Below, one piece after another: positions 5,279-13,148 of a stretch of DNA of 25,440 nucleotides; the stretch's first letter is position 1, and every line of letters begins with the position of its first letter. The notes under the pieces are model-generated. The model was not told the DNA's origin, did no database searches, and saw only the letters and a program-made list of their open reading frames with translations. Made by a program: the position numbers and the translations under genes. The stretch spans positions 1-25,440 of the IMG/VR virus record IMGVR_UViG_3300005617_000260, one strand, 5' to 3'. The DNA is from a virus.

Positions 5279-7435
5279 CTACAGTGCCAGGGTCGCGGGG
5301 TAGCGGATGTGGATTGCCGCACCGGCGGTTTGGGCTTTGACGACGGCGTTGACCGAGCGGGTGACGGTGAACGTTTGAGGCGACGATGCGCCGCTGACGA
5401 CGGTCACGGTCATCACCTCACCGGCGACGATGATGTCGAAGGGCACCTCGGCGGCGTCGGTCGTCCACAGGTCCCTCACGTCGGTGGTGGTGACGCTGAT
5501 GGAAGTAGTGCCGCTCGCGACGTCTGCGGTCAGCGTGGACGTGGCGGAGTCGAGCCGGCCCAGCAGCGGGTCATCCATGACGGCGACCGAGTACGGCGAT
5601 GCGGGTGTGGTGTTGAGCTCGGCCACCCAGGCGACCTGGTTGAACGCTTCGCTGTAGCCGTCGACGATCGCGTCGATGGCGTCGGGGGCCATCTGGGTGG
5701 GCGGGTTGGACAGGCTGATCCGTTTACCGAGGGCGAAGCCGAGCCAGGTGGGGATCAGGCTTGACGCGCCGCCGTGCAGTTGCAGGCGCAGCGAGGGCCA
5801 GCGGACTTCGTCGACGGTGCCCAGGTGCACCCGCCAGGACGCTTCTTGCGCTACTTGGCTGTCGGCGTAAACGTTGAGCGTCGCGCTGTCGGGCCACACA
5901 CCGATCGCGCGGGTGCCTTTGTTGCCGTTGGCTTCCGTGGCGGTGACGCTGGCACCGCCGGAGCGCGATATCGTCCACCGGTTGCGGGTGAACTGGTCGT
6001 CGTCGGTGGGTGCCGGTACCCCGGCGATGTGTCGCTGGTGGAAGTCCAGCGCCATGGCGACGGGCTGGTTGTAGCGTTCCCGCACCGACTGGTAGCCGAT
6101 GCCGAACTGGTATTCGTAGAGTAGGCCGCCGTCGACGGCCTCGCATTCGCGTAGCAGGTTGAGCAGGTTGTCGGCCGATTGTGGGCCCATCGCGGCGGAG
6201 CCAGGTGCCTGGGTGTAGACGGGGATGCCCGCCTCTGTGCACAGCCTGGCGATACGCACGTGTGCGAGTTCTCCGGTGAAGGCTTGCAGGGCGCTGCTGT
6301 GGCTGGAGGCAGTGAACGCGCCCGCCGTGGCGTAGATCGCGGCGTAGCCGACGCTACATCCCGGTGTTCCGCTTAGGCCGACGTTGTAGCCGCCGAATGC
6401 GGTGAAGTTAGTCAGCGGGCCGAGCGTGCCCGCACCCGACGAGGCGATACCTCGATCGACCCCGTTCTTCCACCACTGCACCTGCCAGTTAGCGCCGACC
6501 TGGGTGCCTTCTAGTTTGTAATGGTGCCAATTGGTAGAGACGGTGGAGTCGGCGGCCGTGGTAATGCCAAGCACCTGGGCAAACCCACCGGCCGAATACA
6601 GAATCTGTGCGATCGCGGGACCATCCGTCGCACCACTGGTGGGGCGCAGAATCGAGAACTCAACTGTCCATGGCGCGGCGACGCTCACATTCGCGGCCAG
6701 GTAGCCGTTTTGGAGATCGGGCGCGCTGTTGGTCCCACCTGGCGGTGCGGCCAGGGTCGCCCATCCGACGGCACCCGCCTGCTGCACCATCGGTGGCCCG
6801 CCCACCAGGGCGCTCGCCGCGAACGTCGACCCCGACGGGTCGTCCATGCGCCAGTAGTACGTTGGGTTGCTCGACAGGATCGTGCGGTTGAGCGAATCGT
6901 CGACATCGCCACTTTGCGCCAGCCGCCGCATGATCCCGCCGCAGCGGATGGTGATGAACGAGTCCGCGCCCGAAGCGTCACTCCAGCTGGCGGGCCACTC
7001 GTTGACATAGCCGAAGTAGCGGTCCACAAAGCCCGAGCCCGGGTTGAGCTGAATCCAGATCGGCGTGTTCATCGTCAGCAGCCCGTAGTAGGGGCTGGCG
7101 GGGTTGAGGCGGCACAGGTACCCGTCGGTGTTGGTGACCTTCAGCTGGCCGTCGGACGGGCCGACGAGGCTGGACTGGTCGCGGCGCCCGACGCGGTAAG
7201 AGACGCCCAGGTCGGTGCGCACACGTGGGGTGATGTCCAGCCAGTTCCACGTCAGATAGGAGGCGGCCGGGTTCGGGTTCAGCGCGACGTAGACGCGTAT
7301 GCCACTGCCCGCCAGCATCGGCGTCGCAGGGAACGTGACCGGCGCGGTCAGCGTGCCGTAGGTGCCCCCGAATCCGCGGCTACGGCGCCGCTGGGCGGAA
7401 GGCCCGCCGAGACTGTAGCGGCGTGCGATCGGCAC
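5279..7435 (-). CDS. minor tail protein with inserted LamG/concanavalin-like domain
   Basis: The 718-residue product belongs to the large actinophage minor tail (tail tip) type. The N-terminal 170 residues hold the conserved strands around ITPRVRTDLGVSYRVGRRDQ and the asparagine-rich turn LNPASPYYGLLT. At about residues 190-388 a LamG-type jelly-roll starts with the typical YYWRMDD and ends before FTGELAHVRIARL; this is a candidate carbohydrate-binding module for the host surface. The C-terminal part is mixed alpha/beta and ends in strands. The start is GTG 7435, which shares one base with the stop of the upstream gene (TAGTG). Receptor binding is inferred from the domain and from the position downstream of the tape measure gene. 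Confidence 0.85.
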   Translation of the reverse strand: MPIARRYSLGGPSAQRRRSRGFGGTYGTLTAPVTFPATPMLAGSGIRVYVALNPNPAASYLTWNWLDITPRVRTDLGVSYRVGRRDQSSLVGPSDGQLKVTNTDGYLCRLNPASPYYGLLTMNTPIWIQLNPGSGFVDRYFGYVNEWPASWSDASGADSFITIRCGGIMRRLAQSGDVDDSLNRTILSSNPTYYWRMDDPSGSTFAASALVGGPPMVQQAGAVGWATLAAPPGGTNSAPDLQNGYLAANVSVAAPWTVEFSILRPTSGATDGPAIAQILYSAGGFAQVLGITTAADSTVSTNWHHYKLEGTQVGANWQVQWWKNGVDRGIASSGAGTLGPLTNFTAFGGYNVGLSGTPGCSVGYAAIYATAGAFTASSHSSALQAFTGELAHVRIARLCTEAGIPVYTQAPGSAAMGPQSADNLLNLLRECEAVDGGLLYEYQFGIGYQSVRERYNQPVAMALDFHQRHIAGVPAPTDDDQFTRNRWTISRSGGASVTATEANGNKGTRAIGVWPDSATLNVYADSQVAQEASWRVHLGTVDEVRWPSLRLQLHGGASSLIPTWLGFALGKRISLSNPPTQMAPDAIDAIVDGYSEAFNQVAWVAELNTTPASPYSVAVMDDPLLGRLDSATSTLTADVASGTTSISVTTTDVRDLWTTDAAEVPFDIIVAGEVMTVTVVSGASSPQTFTVTRSVNAVVKAQTAGAAIHIRYPATLAL

Positions 7436-7950
7436 TACTCACACCATTCGATCCAGCAGCTCATGTCGACCGCGGTCGTGGGCGTGGTCGCGCGCAGCCG
7501 GACGAACTTGGAGATCGCGATGGTGGGCGCGGCGTCCCAGTCGAAAACCTTGCTGTACTCCATGGTCGGCGCGGCCTCCGCCGACACCGCCGACATGCGC
7601 ACGATGTCCAGCGTGCGGGTGACCGTGGGTGCGGTTTCGGAGCTCGACGTGAACCCGGTCGCCGAAACGCCGAGCGTCAGCAGCGAGGCCGGGATGCCCG
7701 ACGGGACCGGCTGCACACCGGCGGCGACATGCGCGGTGACCGTGGCGGCCGTATCCGACTCGATCAGGTCGTAGATGGCGTCGGCGCCAGGCGGGTCGTC
7801 CAGGCTGTAGCCCCACGCCAACAGCTTGATCATGCGGGTGGACGGGGTCGACAGCTGCAACATCGTCTTGATCGTTGTTCCGGTGGACACCGAGGCCATC
7901 GAAGCGGTGGTGGCCATCGCGGAGTTGTAGCATCGATACCGATGAATCAC
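7435..7950 (-). CDS. putative minor tail protein downstream of the tape measure
   Basis: The 171-residue product is mainly beta, Thr- and Ser-rich, starting MIHRYRCYNSAM. GTG 7950 is chosen because AAGGAG, eight bases upstream, overlaps the tape measure stop region; the longer open frame has no ribosome site. Its position between the tape measure and the large minor tail gene is where siphophages encode distal tail proteins, and this family is seen in many actinophages at that place. A strict distal-tail fold cannot be confirmed from sequence alone. Confidence 0.7.
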   Translation of the reverse strand: MIHRYRCYNSAMATTASMASVSTGTTIKTMLQLSTPSTRMIKLLAWGYSLDDPPGADAIYDLIESDTAATVTAHVAAGVQPVPSGIPASLLTLGVSATGFTSSSETAPTVTRTLDIVRMSAVSAEAAPTMEYSKVFDWDAAPTIAISKFVRLRATTPTTAVDMSCWIEWCE

Positions 7951-7963
7951 CTGAGTCGCTCCT

Positions 7964-9904
7964 TTACGCCGCGCCGAAGGCGGAGGGGTCGCCGCCGTTG
8001 ATGCGGACTCGATGGATGAAGTCGGGCCACAGGGCGTCGAGGAGGACGTCTTTGAGCGCATCGCCCGTGGACTTGCCCGAGTCGGAGAGGGAATACCGGG
8101 AGCCGCCGGAGGCGCCGGACATCATCGCCGCCGTCTGGGCGGCGCTGGAGATGGTCCCGCTGCCATCAGGGCTGAAGAACTCGGGCCCCTTCTCGCCCAC
8201 CAGGTAGCCGCGGCCAGCCAAGGCCCGTCCGCCACCGGCGCGGGCTTCGAACTGCGGCCACATCGTGCCGTCCTTCACCTCGTGGCGTTCGATAGTGCGG
8301 AAAGCCGCCCATGCCGCCGCGTCGCCACCGGCCTTGAGGTTGAGCTGGATGTCCTTGGCGTCAGGCAGCTGCTGCCACTGCTGGAAGAAGATGTCGACCT
8401 CTTTGGCGGCGAAACCCGTCTTGAGCGCCAGCTCGCGCAGGTACTCGATCTGCTGCGAAAACTTCAGCGTCGCCTGATCGAGGGGGACACCCATCGCGAT
8501 CTGGGCCTCGCGGAACCGTTCGGCCACCTCAACCTGCGCATCGAGCGCCTGGCGGTTCTTGATGCCTTCGTCGGAGTTCAGGCTCAGCGTCCGCTTGCCG
8601 TTCTTGAGTTCCGTGGTGAGCGCGCGCAGCCCAGCCGCCCACTGGACGTTGGCCTGCTCCATGTCCATGGTCACGTTGAACAGATCTTTGATCGCCTGAT
8701 CGATGTCGGCGATGTCCTGCGCCGTGCGGTCAGCCGCCTCGCCCATGCCGAAGATCTGCTGGGTGAACTCGTCGGAGGAGTTGACCGCCTTGTCCATGTC
8801 GTCGAGCAGCGCCTGGTACTTGGCGTGCTGCTCATCCAGGGTGCCCGCCCACTTCTGCCCCGCCAGGCCCGTGAACTCCAGCCACGAGGTGGTCTTACGC
8901 CCCAGGTCGAACATCATCTCGGCGTTCTTGACGCCGCCCTTGTACATCAGGCCCAGCGCCTCGACGAACCGGCCCGCGAACACCAGCGTGTTCTGGATGA
9001 CCTTCGACAAGACGATGAAGCCCAGCGTCGAGGTCTGCGTGTCCTCCGAGGTGATCTGGAAGAAGTCCCCGATCGCCTTGCCGATCTTCGGCAGTTCCGT
9101 CGACATCGCCCGGATCACCGGCAGCGAATTCTGGAACGCCGCCGTCAGCCCCGGCATCATCTCCTGCACCAAACCCAGCAGGCCCTTGGTCAACGGCACC
9201 AGGGCCGGGGCGAGGATGTCGAAGTCGTGGCGCAGATCCCCTGCGATCTCCCGCCCCGCCTGCTGGATCAGACCCAGCGCCTCGATCATCGGAGCGGCCA
9301 TCGGCTCGCCGACACTCTTGAAACTCGAACCCAGCGACGTCAGCAGACCGCTTCCGGCCGCCTTGACTTGCGGATCCTGGAACGCGGCCACCGCCCCGCC
9401 GATGACACCACCAGCGCCGACCGCACCAGTGACGGCGCCAGCCACCATCGCACCCAGCGCGGGCAGCGCGGCAGCGACTACGCCTACGAGAGCCGCGATG
9501 GCGATCGGGCCGCCGGCCTCGATCGCTGCGGCGAAGTCCATCGAGAAGCCCTTGCCCGCCGTCTCGCCCAGGCTGGACATCTCGCTGGCCAGCCGCTCGA
9601 ACTGGCGGATCTGGCGTCGGCCCTTGTTGATGTCGCCGAGCAGGCCCGCATCACCGCTCTGGTCGAACTGCTTGATCAGCGCCAGCTGCGCGGCCTTGAG
9701 CTCGATCAGCTTGCGCTTGAGGTAGTCGGCGTCATGCGCGGCCAGGCGCATTTCCTCGCCGGACTTGTCGGCCTTGCGGCCCATCTGGCCCAGGTTGTCG
9801 CCCGCGCTGTCCGCTGCCCTGCCGACGCCGGTCAGCCCGGCCTTGACCGCGTTCTCGCCGGTGATGCGCAGTTCGGTACGCAGCTCGTTGCGGGTAACGG
9901 TCAT
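7964..9904 (-). CDS. tail tape measure protein
   Basis: The 646-residue product sets tail length and is expelled ahead of DNA. An N-terminal helical and charged part (1-130) precedes a glycine/alanine-rich hydrophobic stretch at about 137-195, long enough for several membrane spans. The C-terminal part is helical, and near its end the classical tape measure motif G-GRALAGRGYLVGEKGPEFF is present. At about 1.5 angstrom per residue the tail would be near 97 nm. ATG 9904 is preceded by AAGGA at ten bases; an in-frame GTG at 9922 is possible but has a poor ribosome site. It follows the frameshifted chaperone genes as expected, but with a plus-strand gene wedged between. Confidence 0.93.
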   Translation of the reverse strand: MTVTRNELRTELRITGENAVKAGLTGVGRAADSAGDNLGQMGRKADKSGEEMRLAAHDADYLKRKLIELKAAQLALIKQFDQSGDAGLLGDINKGRRQIRQFERLASEMSSLGETAGKGFSMDFAAAIEAGGPIAIAALVGVVAAALPALGAMVAGAVTGAVGAGGVIGGAVAAFQDPQVKAAGSGLLTSLGSSFKSVGEPMAAPMIEALGLIQQAGREIAGDLRHDFDILAPALVPLTKGLLGLVQEMMPGLTAAFQNSLPVIRAMSTELPKIGKAIGDFFQITSEDTQTSTLGFIVLSKVIQNTLVFAGRFVEALGLMYKGGVKNAEMMFDLGRKTTSWLEFTGLAGQKWAGTLDEQHAKYQALLDDMDKAVNSSDEFTQQIFGMGEAADRTAQDIADIDQAIKDLFNVTMDMEQANVQWAAGLRALTTELKNGKRTLSLNSDEGIKNRQALDAQVEVAERFREAQIAMGVPLDQATLKFSQQIEYLRELALKTGFAAKEVDIFFQQWQQLPDAKDIQLNLKAGGDAAAWAAFRTIERHEVKDGTMWPQFEARAGGGRALAGRGYLVGEKGPEFFSPDGSGTISSAAQTAAMMSGASGGSRYSLSDSGKSTGDALKDVLLDALWPDFIHRVRINGGDPSAFGAA

Positions 9905-9942
9905 CCGGTCACCGTCCTTCACCGATCGAGGGAGGGTGATCT

Positions 9943-10515
9943 ATGGCGTCGTGCGGCTACCCTGCGGCCATGCCCGGCAACGACACGCTGATCCGCATCG
10001 GTCCCGGCGTCCCGCAGCCCAAAGGACCGCGCAAGCTAAAGCCAGCGGCCTACTGGGTGCTGGCCGCCGCGGTGCTCATCGCTGTCGGCCTGATGGTGTG
10101 GGCGACCACGATCGGTGCACCGAAACCCGTGGTCGTCACCGTGCAGGCGTCGGACATCGACAAGCGCGTGGAATGCACGGCCGTCACGCACGCCTACGAC
10201 AGCTGGTGGCCCGGCCACGACAAGCTCGTGACGCTGCCCTACGTGGGCCCGGATGTGGCCGCCGTCCAGCTGGACACCCTCGACCACGACTCGAAGGCGT
10301 TCTTCGACGCCGCATCCGGCGACGGCGACCAGCCATCCAGACAGCTCGCGGCCGCCATCGCCGCGTACCGCGTCGAGCTCGGCTTCATCGCCGTGCGGCT
10401 AAAGCTGGACGCCAACGCGCGCATCGACGACGCGCAACTTAAGAAGACGATTGCCGCCTGGGATGCGGCCGGTGTGGCATACGCCGACTTCGCCGAAACC
10501 TGCCAGGCGAGCTAG
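9943..10515 (+). CDS. membrane-anchored extracytoplasmic protein on the opposite strand
   Basis: The 190-residue product has a basic N-terminus (KGPRKLKP at 27-34), one transmembrane segment at about 36-57, and a largely helical outside domain of about 130 residues. Two cysteines in that domain (C78 and C187) probably form a disulphide. ATG 9943 follows GGAGGGTGATCT, a strong ribosome site; ATG 9970 is a weaker alternative. Third-position G/C bias is strong. It lies on the plus strand between the tail chaperones and the tape measure, 38 bases from the tape measure start and tail to tail with the chaperone gene, sharing the palindromic stop CTAG. No clear promoter was found. Independent orientation suggests expression in the lysogen; superinfection exclusion is a reasonable guess but unproven. 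Confidence 0.85.
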   Translation: MASCGYPAAMPGNDTLIRIGPGVPQPKGPRKLKPAAYWVLAAAVLIAVGLMVWATTIGAPKPVVVTVQASDIDKRVECTAVTHAYDSWWPGHDKLVTLPYVGPDVAAVQLDTLDHDSKAFFDAASGDGDQPSRQLAAAIAAYRVELGFIAVRLKLDANARIDDAQLKKTIAAWDAAGVAYADFAETCQAS

Positions 10516-11035
10516 TCGCGCTCGGCGAACGCCTGAAGAAAACCGTCCGTCTCCGACGGGGTCAACTGGCGCACCTCACGCGGAGGCATCTGCCACGCCC
10601 GCCAAAACCACGGATACAGCAGCTTGAGTCCGTCTCTTACTGATCGCTCCCCGAGTGTGGCGGGGAGCTCCCATCCGGGGGGACCGGATCATCCTCCTCG
10701 CCGTCCGGCGCGGGCTTCACGTCGGATGCGTCCGGGACCGACCGATAGTCGGTGGCAAGCGTGTTCGGCCTGAAGTCGGACCAGCCCGGCTCGGTGATCC
10801 CCGCGAGCTGACGGGCAATCCACTGCACGCCCCGGAAACCCAGCGCCGTCTTCAGCGGCCAATGGAAAGCCAGCAGCGACGCGAGCGACAGACTGTTCTC
10901 CACGAGGATGTCGCGTTCCAAATCCGCCAGCTCATCCCAGCTCAGCTGCGCGAGCGCATCTGGGTCGAACGGAACCCACTCCGGCCCGCCGTACTGCACG
11001 TGATCTTTCGCGCCCAGTTTGAACTCGTACCGCAT
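10512..11035 (-). CDS. tail assembly chaperone fusion made by -1 frameshift (gpG-T type)
   Basis: The frameshifted product joins 120 residues of the zero-frame chaperone to 54 residues read in the -1 frame, for about 174 in total. The -1 frame has no start of its own, keeps good codon bias and reads sensibly (ERSVRDGLKLLYPWFWRAWQ, then MPPREVRQLTPSETDGF), ending at TAG 10512-10514. This is the normal way siphophages make the long chaperone that, with the short one, coats the tape measure. The stop overlaps the stop of the opposite-strand membrane gene. Confidence 0.85.
10637..11035 (-). CDS. tail assembly chaperone, short form (gpG type)
   Basis: The 132-residue zero-frame product has a conserved body with LSWDELADLERDILVENSLS and a long Pro/Asp/Glu-rich acidic tail, ending at TAA 10637-10639. 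It should bind the tape measure protein during tail assembly and be absent from the finished virion. ATG 11035 overlaps the preceding stop (TGATG). Position one gene-equivalent before the tape measure, small size and the slippery heptamer near its end all agree. Confidence 0.87.
   Translation of the reverse strand: MRYEFKLGAKDHVQYGGPEWVPFDPDALAQLSWDELADLERDILVENSLSLASLLAFHWPLKTALGFRGVQWIARQLAGITEPGWSDFRPNTLATDYRSVPDASDVKPAPDGEEDDPVPPDGSSPPHSGSDQ
10676..10682 (-). promoter_or_regulatory. -1 ribosomal frameshift site C CCC CCG
   Basis: On the minus strand the zero-frame codons are GTC CCC CCG GAT, and the heptamer C CCC CCG fits the X XXY YYZ rule exactly. After a -1 slip the ribosome reads CCC CCC GGA TGG GAG and continues for 54 codons. 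The downstream 20 bases are G/C-rich and can form local pairing, but I see no long stable hairpin directly after the slip. Confidence 0.82.
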
Positions 11036-11529
11036 CAGCTCTCACGTCCGATCTGCTCGAGAACCCCGCTCATCGCCTGGTCGATGCGCTTGAACGCCCG
11101 GGGCGACGCGAAGCGCATCGGCACCGAGATGAAGCCGGGCCGGATGCGGGTGGTCGACCACGGGTTCGGCTTGTATTCGCCGCTCTTCAGCCGGCGCAAC
11201 CGGCCGTAGACCGGGTGGCGCAGGATGCCCTTTTCCAGGCGTTGCACGTCACGCTGGTGGCCGCGCGCGCCGTGGGCGTAGACGGTGACCGCCACACCCC
11301 GGTTGGAACCACGCAGGACCTCGGTCCGCGATGCCACCGACAGCCGGAACACCTCGTCATAACCGGACGGTGTGAAGATCTCCGTCGAGGTGAGCACCGC
11401 GCGCCCCAGGTCGTCTCCGGCCGCCTTGAGTCCTTGGTCGAGACGGCGGTCGAAGTCGGCGCCGGCCGCCTCGATGCACGCCTGGCCGAAGCTGACGTAG
11501 GCCGCCGCACCTACGATCTTGACTTCCAT
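11035..11529 (-). CDS. HK97 gp10-like head-tail joining or tail completion protein
   Basis: The 164-residue product has an N-terminal helical part, a beta core, and the motif GILRHPVYGR with NPWSTTRIRPGFIS after it. These are hallmarks of the gp10-like family in actinophages, involved in closing the head or finishing the tail. ATG 11529 follows the preceding stop by two bases; its stop is coupled to the chaperone start as TGATG. Its place after the tail tube genes, rather than between adaptor and terminator, is less common. Family call rests on motif recognition. Confidence 0.75.
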   Translation of the reverse strand: MEVKIVGAAAYVSFGQACIEAAGADFDRRLDQGLKAAGDDLGRAVLTSTEIFTPSGYDEVFRLSVASRTEVLRGSNRGVAVTVYAHGARGHQRDVQRLEKGILRHPVYGRLRRLKSGEYKPNPWSTTRIRPGFISVPMRFASPRAFKRIDQAMSGVLEQIGRES

Positions 11530-11531
11530 GG

Positions 11532-11963
11532 CTAGAAGGTCGTCACCGTCAGCGCGTTGTCCATGCGCAGCGTCGCCGAGAACGGCACCTTGTCCTTCAC
11601 CGCCGCGTCGACGGTGAAGTTCTCCAGCCAGCACTCGCCCGTGTACTTGATACGCCCGGACGTGTTGGAGTCCGGGCCGTACTCGAACGTCGACGTCGCC
11701 GCGGCGGTGCGCAGGCCGTTGAAAACGGTCGCCGAGCCGGTGGTGGCCGCGTTGTCGAACTGGCCGGACACGGTGAACGTCAGGCCCTGAAGACCTGGGA
11801 GGAAGCGCTCGCCGGTGTCTGTGAACGACGTGACGTCGGACAGGGCGCGGGCGCCAGGCAGGCCCGACACGGTGTCAACGTGAGCTGAGATGTTGCGAAG
11901 AACGCCGCCACTGTCGTCGATAGCAAAATAGGCGTCCTTGCCGTGCGCTCTTGCCAAGATCAT
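11532..11963 (-). CDS. tail tube protein (short paralogue)
   Basis: The 143-residue, beta-rich product is of the size and pattern of siphophage tail tube subunits. Residues 43-70 hold DVT-x4-TGE-x-F-x-PG followed by VSG-x-F, a block shared with the 236-residue protein encoded upstream. ATG 11963 is preceded by AAGGGG three to five bases away; a TTG at 11966 is ignored. Because both paralogues have complete beta domains, this one could be the main tube or a specialised ring, for example at the tail end. Confidence 0.8.
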   Translation of the reverse strand: MILARAHGKDAYFAIDDSGGVLRNISAHVDTVSGLPGARALSDVTSFTDTGERFLPGLQGLTFTVSGQFDNAATTGSATVFNGLRTAAATSTFEYGPDSNTSGRIKYTGECWLENFTVDAAVKDKVPFSATLRMDNALTVTTF

Positions 11964-11988
11964 CAACCCCTTGTTGACTTGATTGCAT

Positions 11989-12017
11989 GCCGATGACCCC
12001 GGCCAGATCGGCGGGGT
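11989..12017 (-). promoter_or_regulatory. interleaved inverted repeats between the two tail tube genes
   Basis: In the 71-base gap two perfect six-base inverted repeats are interlaced: GCCGAT (11989-11994) with ATCGGC (12007-12012), and ACCCCG (11996-12001) with CGGGGT (12012-12017). In the RNA they can form either of two competing hairpins; loops are too short for an easy full pseudoknot. The element lies 26 bases before the start of the short tail tube gene, so it could set the ratio of the two tube proteins. Confidence 0.4.
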
Positions 12018-12034
12018 AGCTCAGAACGGGAAAA

Positions 12035-12745
12035 TCAGCGCCGGGCGCAGGCCACAGCGAACGTGCAGGAACCGGCGCCGGTGACCGTCCACAGGCTGCG
12101 CAGGTAGCGGTTGACGGTGCCGGTGACCTTCTGGCGCTCCCACGTGGTGGCGGTGACCGTGGAGAACGTGATCAGGTCGAAAAACGAGATGTTGTCGGTG
12201 CTGTGCTGCACCTTGGCCACGATGTTCGTGAAGCCCGAGAAGGCCGTGACATGCAGCGAGGCAACCGCCCCGCCCGTCGACCCGGCCGCGTTGTCCACGG
12301 ACGTGCTGTTGCTCGACGCCGTCTCCGCGCCGAGGACGTGCACCGTGACGCCCAGATCGACGCCATCATCCGGCGTGCCAGTGATGTCCACCTTCACGAC
12401 GTCCTTCACCGCGGCCGGATAGGTGCGCGCGGAGACGTTCCCGCTGCCGATGAACGCCAGCGACCCGATCGCCGGGGTCACCGGGAACGCCGTCACCAGC
12501 AAGCCACCAGCCGCGGCGGCGGCAGTGTCAAGCGTGGTGACGATGTCGCCGGTTGTGGGCTCGAAGTAGCCACTCACGCCGAGCGAGCCGGCCAGCTGGC
12601 CGGGCTGGAACTGCTCGCCGGTCGAGAGCAGATTCGTCACGTCGGCGTAGTTGCGGCTGTGCTCGAAACGCCAGCCTGATACCTGGCCTGACACGTGCAG
12701 GTTGTTGACGATGACGCGGGTTGCGCTTCCATGGTTACGTGCCAT
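12035..12745 (-). CDS. major tail tube protein (long paralogue with C-terminal domain)
   Basis: The 236-residue product has a tube-type beta domain (about residues 1-130) with DVT-x4-TGE-x-F-x-PG at 35-49 and VSG-x-F at 57-61, matching the short paralogue with the same spacing. A separate beta domain follows at about 160-236, starting near SLHVTAFSGFTNI and ending in TFAVACARR, resembling the surface domains added to many tail tube proteins. ATG 12745 is inside the end of the preceding gene (11-base overlap), with GGAGGT eight bases upstream. The extra domain would decorate the outer tail surface and may be a target for glycosylation. Confidence 0.82.
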   Translation of the reverse strand: MARNHGSATRVIVNNLHVSGQVSGWRFEHSRNYADVTNLLSTGEQFQPGQLAGSLGVSGYFEPTTGDIVTTLDTAAAAAGGLLVTAFPVTPAIGSLAFIGSGNVSARTYPAAVKDVVKVDITGTPDDGVDLGVTVHVLGAETASSNSTSVDNAAGSTGGAVASLHVTAFSGFTNIVAKVQHSTDNISFFDLITFSTVTATTWERQKVTGTVNRYLRSLWTVTGAGSCTFAVACARR

Positions 12746-13148
12746 CGACGTTTACCTCCACGTTGAATAGGGCGCCGAGGTATTGGATGCCTGCGTGGTC
12801 GATGTCGCCGTAGGCAGTCACGCCGGTGACGCGGGTCCAGTCGGCGACGCCGCCGAGCGTGCCGTCGCCCTCGATCGCCGCCTTGATGGAAGAGCTTCCG
12901 GAACCGGCCAGGTACGGATCGAGGTTTCCCTGCGCGATGGTTTCAGTGGCGCGCTGCACCAGCAGCTTGATCGTGAAGGTGTAGAGGTCCGATCCGCGGG
13001 CCATCGACTCGTCGAACTCGATGCTCCCTGGGACGGGGAACGCGGCGGGTGTGGTGATCGTGCCAGGCGCCGTGTCGCTGGCGTTGAGGCCGGTGATCGT
13101 CGCCAGCCGGGTTTCCAGTCCGGTGCGGATGCTCGACAGCGACGCCAT
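12735..13148 (-). CDS. tail terminator-like protein
   Basis: The 137-residue product begins MASLSSIRTGLETRLATI and has the pattern of actinophage tail terminators: a first helix, a proline-containing strand region, F-T-I-K-LLVQRATETIAQ, a helix near SIKAAIEGDGTLGG, and final strands around IQYLGALFNVEVN. It would close the tail top and contact the head connector. ATG 13148 overlaps the adaptor stop as TGATG. Position between the adaptor and the tail tube genes supports the call; a head-closure role is the alternative. Confidence 0.75.
   Translation of the reverse strand: MASLSSIRTGLETRLATITGLNASDTAPGTITTPAAFPVPGSIEFDESMARGSDLYTFTIKLLVQRATETIAQGNLDPYLAGSGSSSIKAAIEGDGTLGGVADWTRVTGVTAYGDIDHAGIQYLGALFNVEVNVDGT

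Noticed and set aside
9843-9942. Promoter for the plus-strand membrane gene
   Set aside because: TTGACC at 9843-9848 has no -10 hexamer at a fitting distance, so no promoter is claimed.
8012-9991. 659-codon open frame on the plus strand opposite the tape measure gene
   Set aside because: It is the antisense shadow of the tape measure: composition is His/Arg/Gln-rich with poor third-position bias, and no ribosome site is present.
12011-12034. tRNA-like start (GCGGGGTAGCTCAG) between the tail tube genes
   Set aside because: The D-stem has no matching second half and no anticodon or T arm follows; the similarity is short and by chance.
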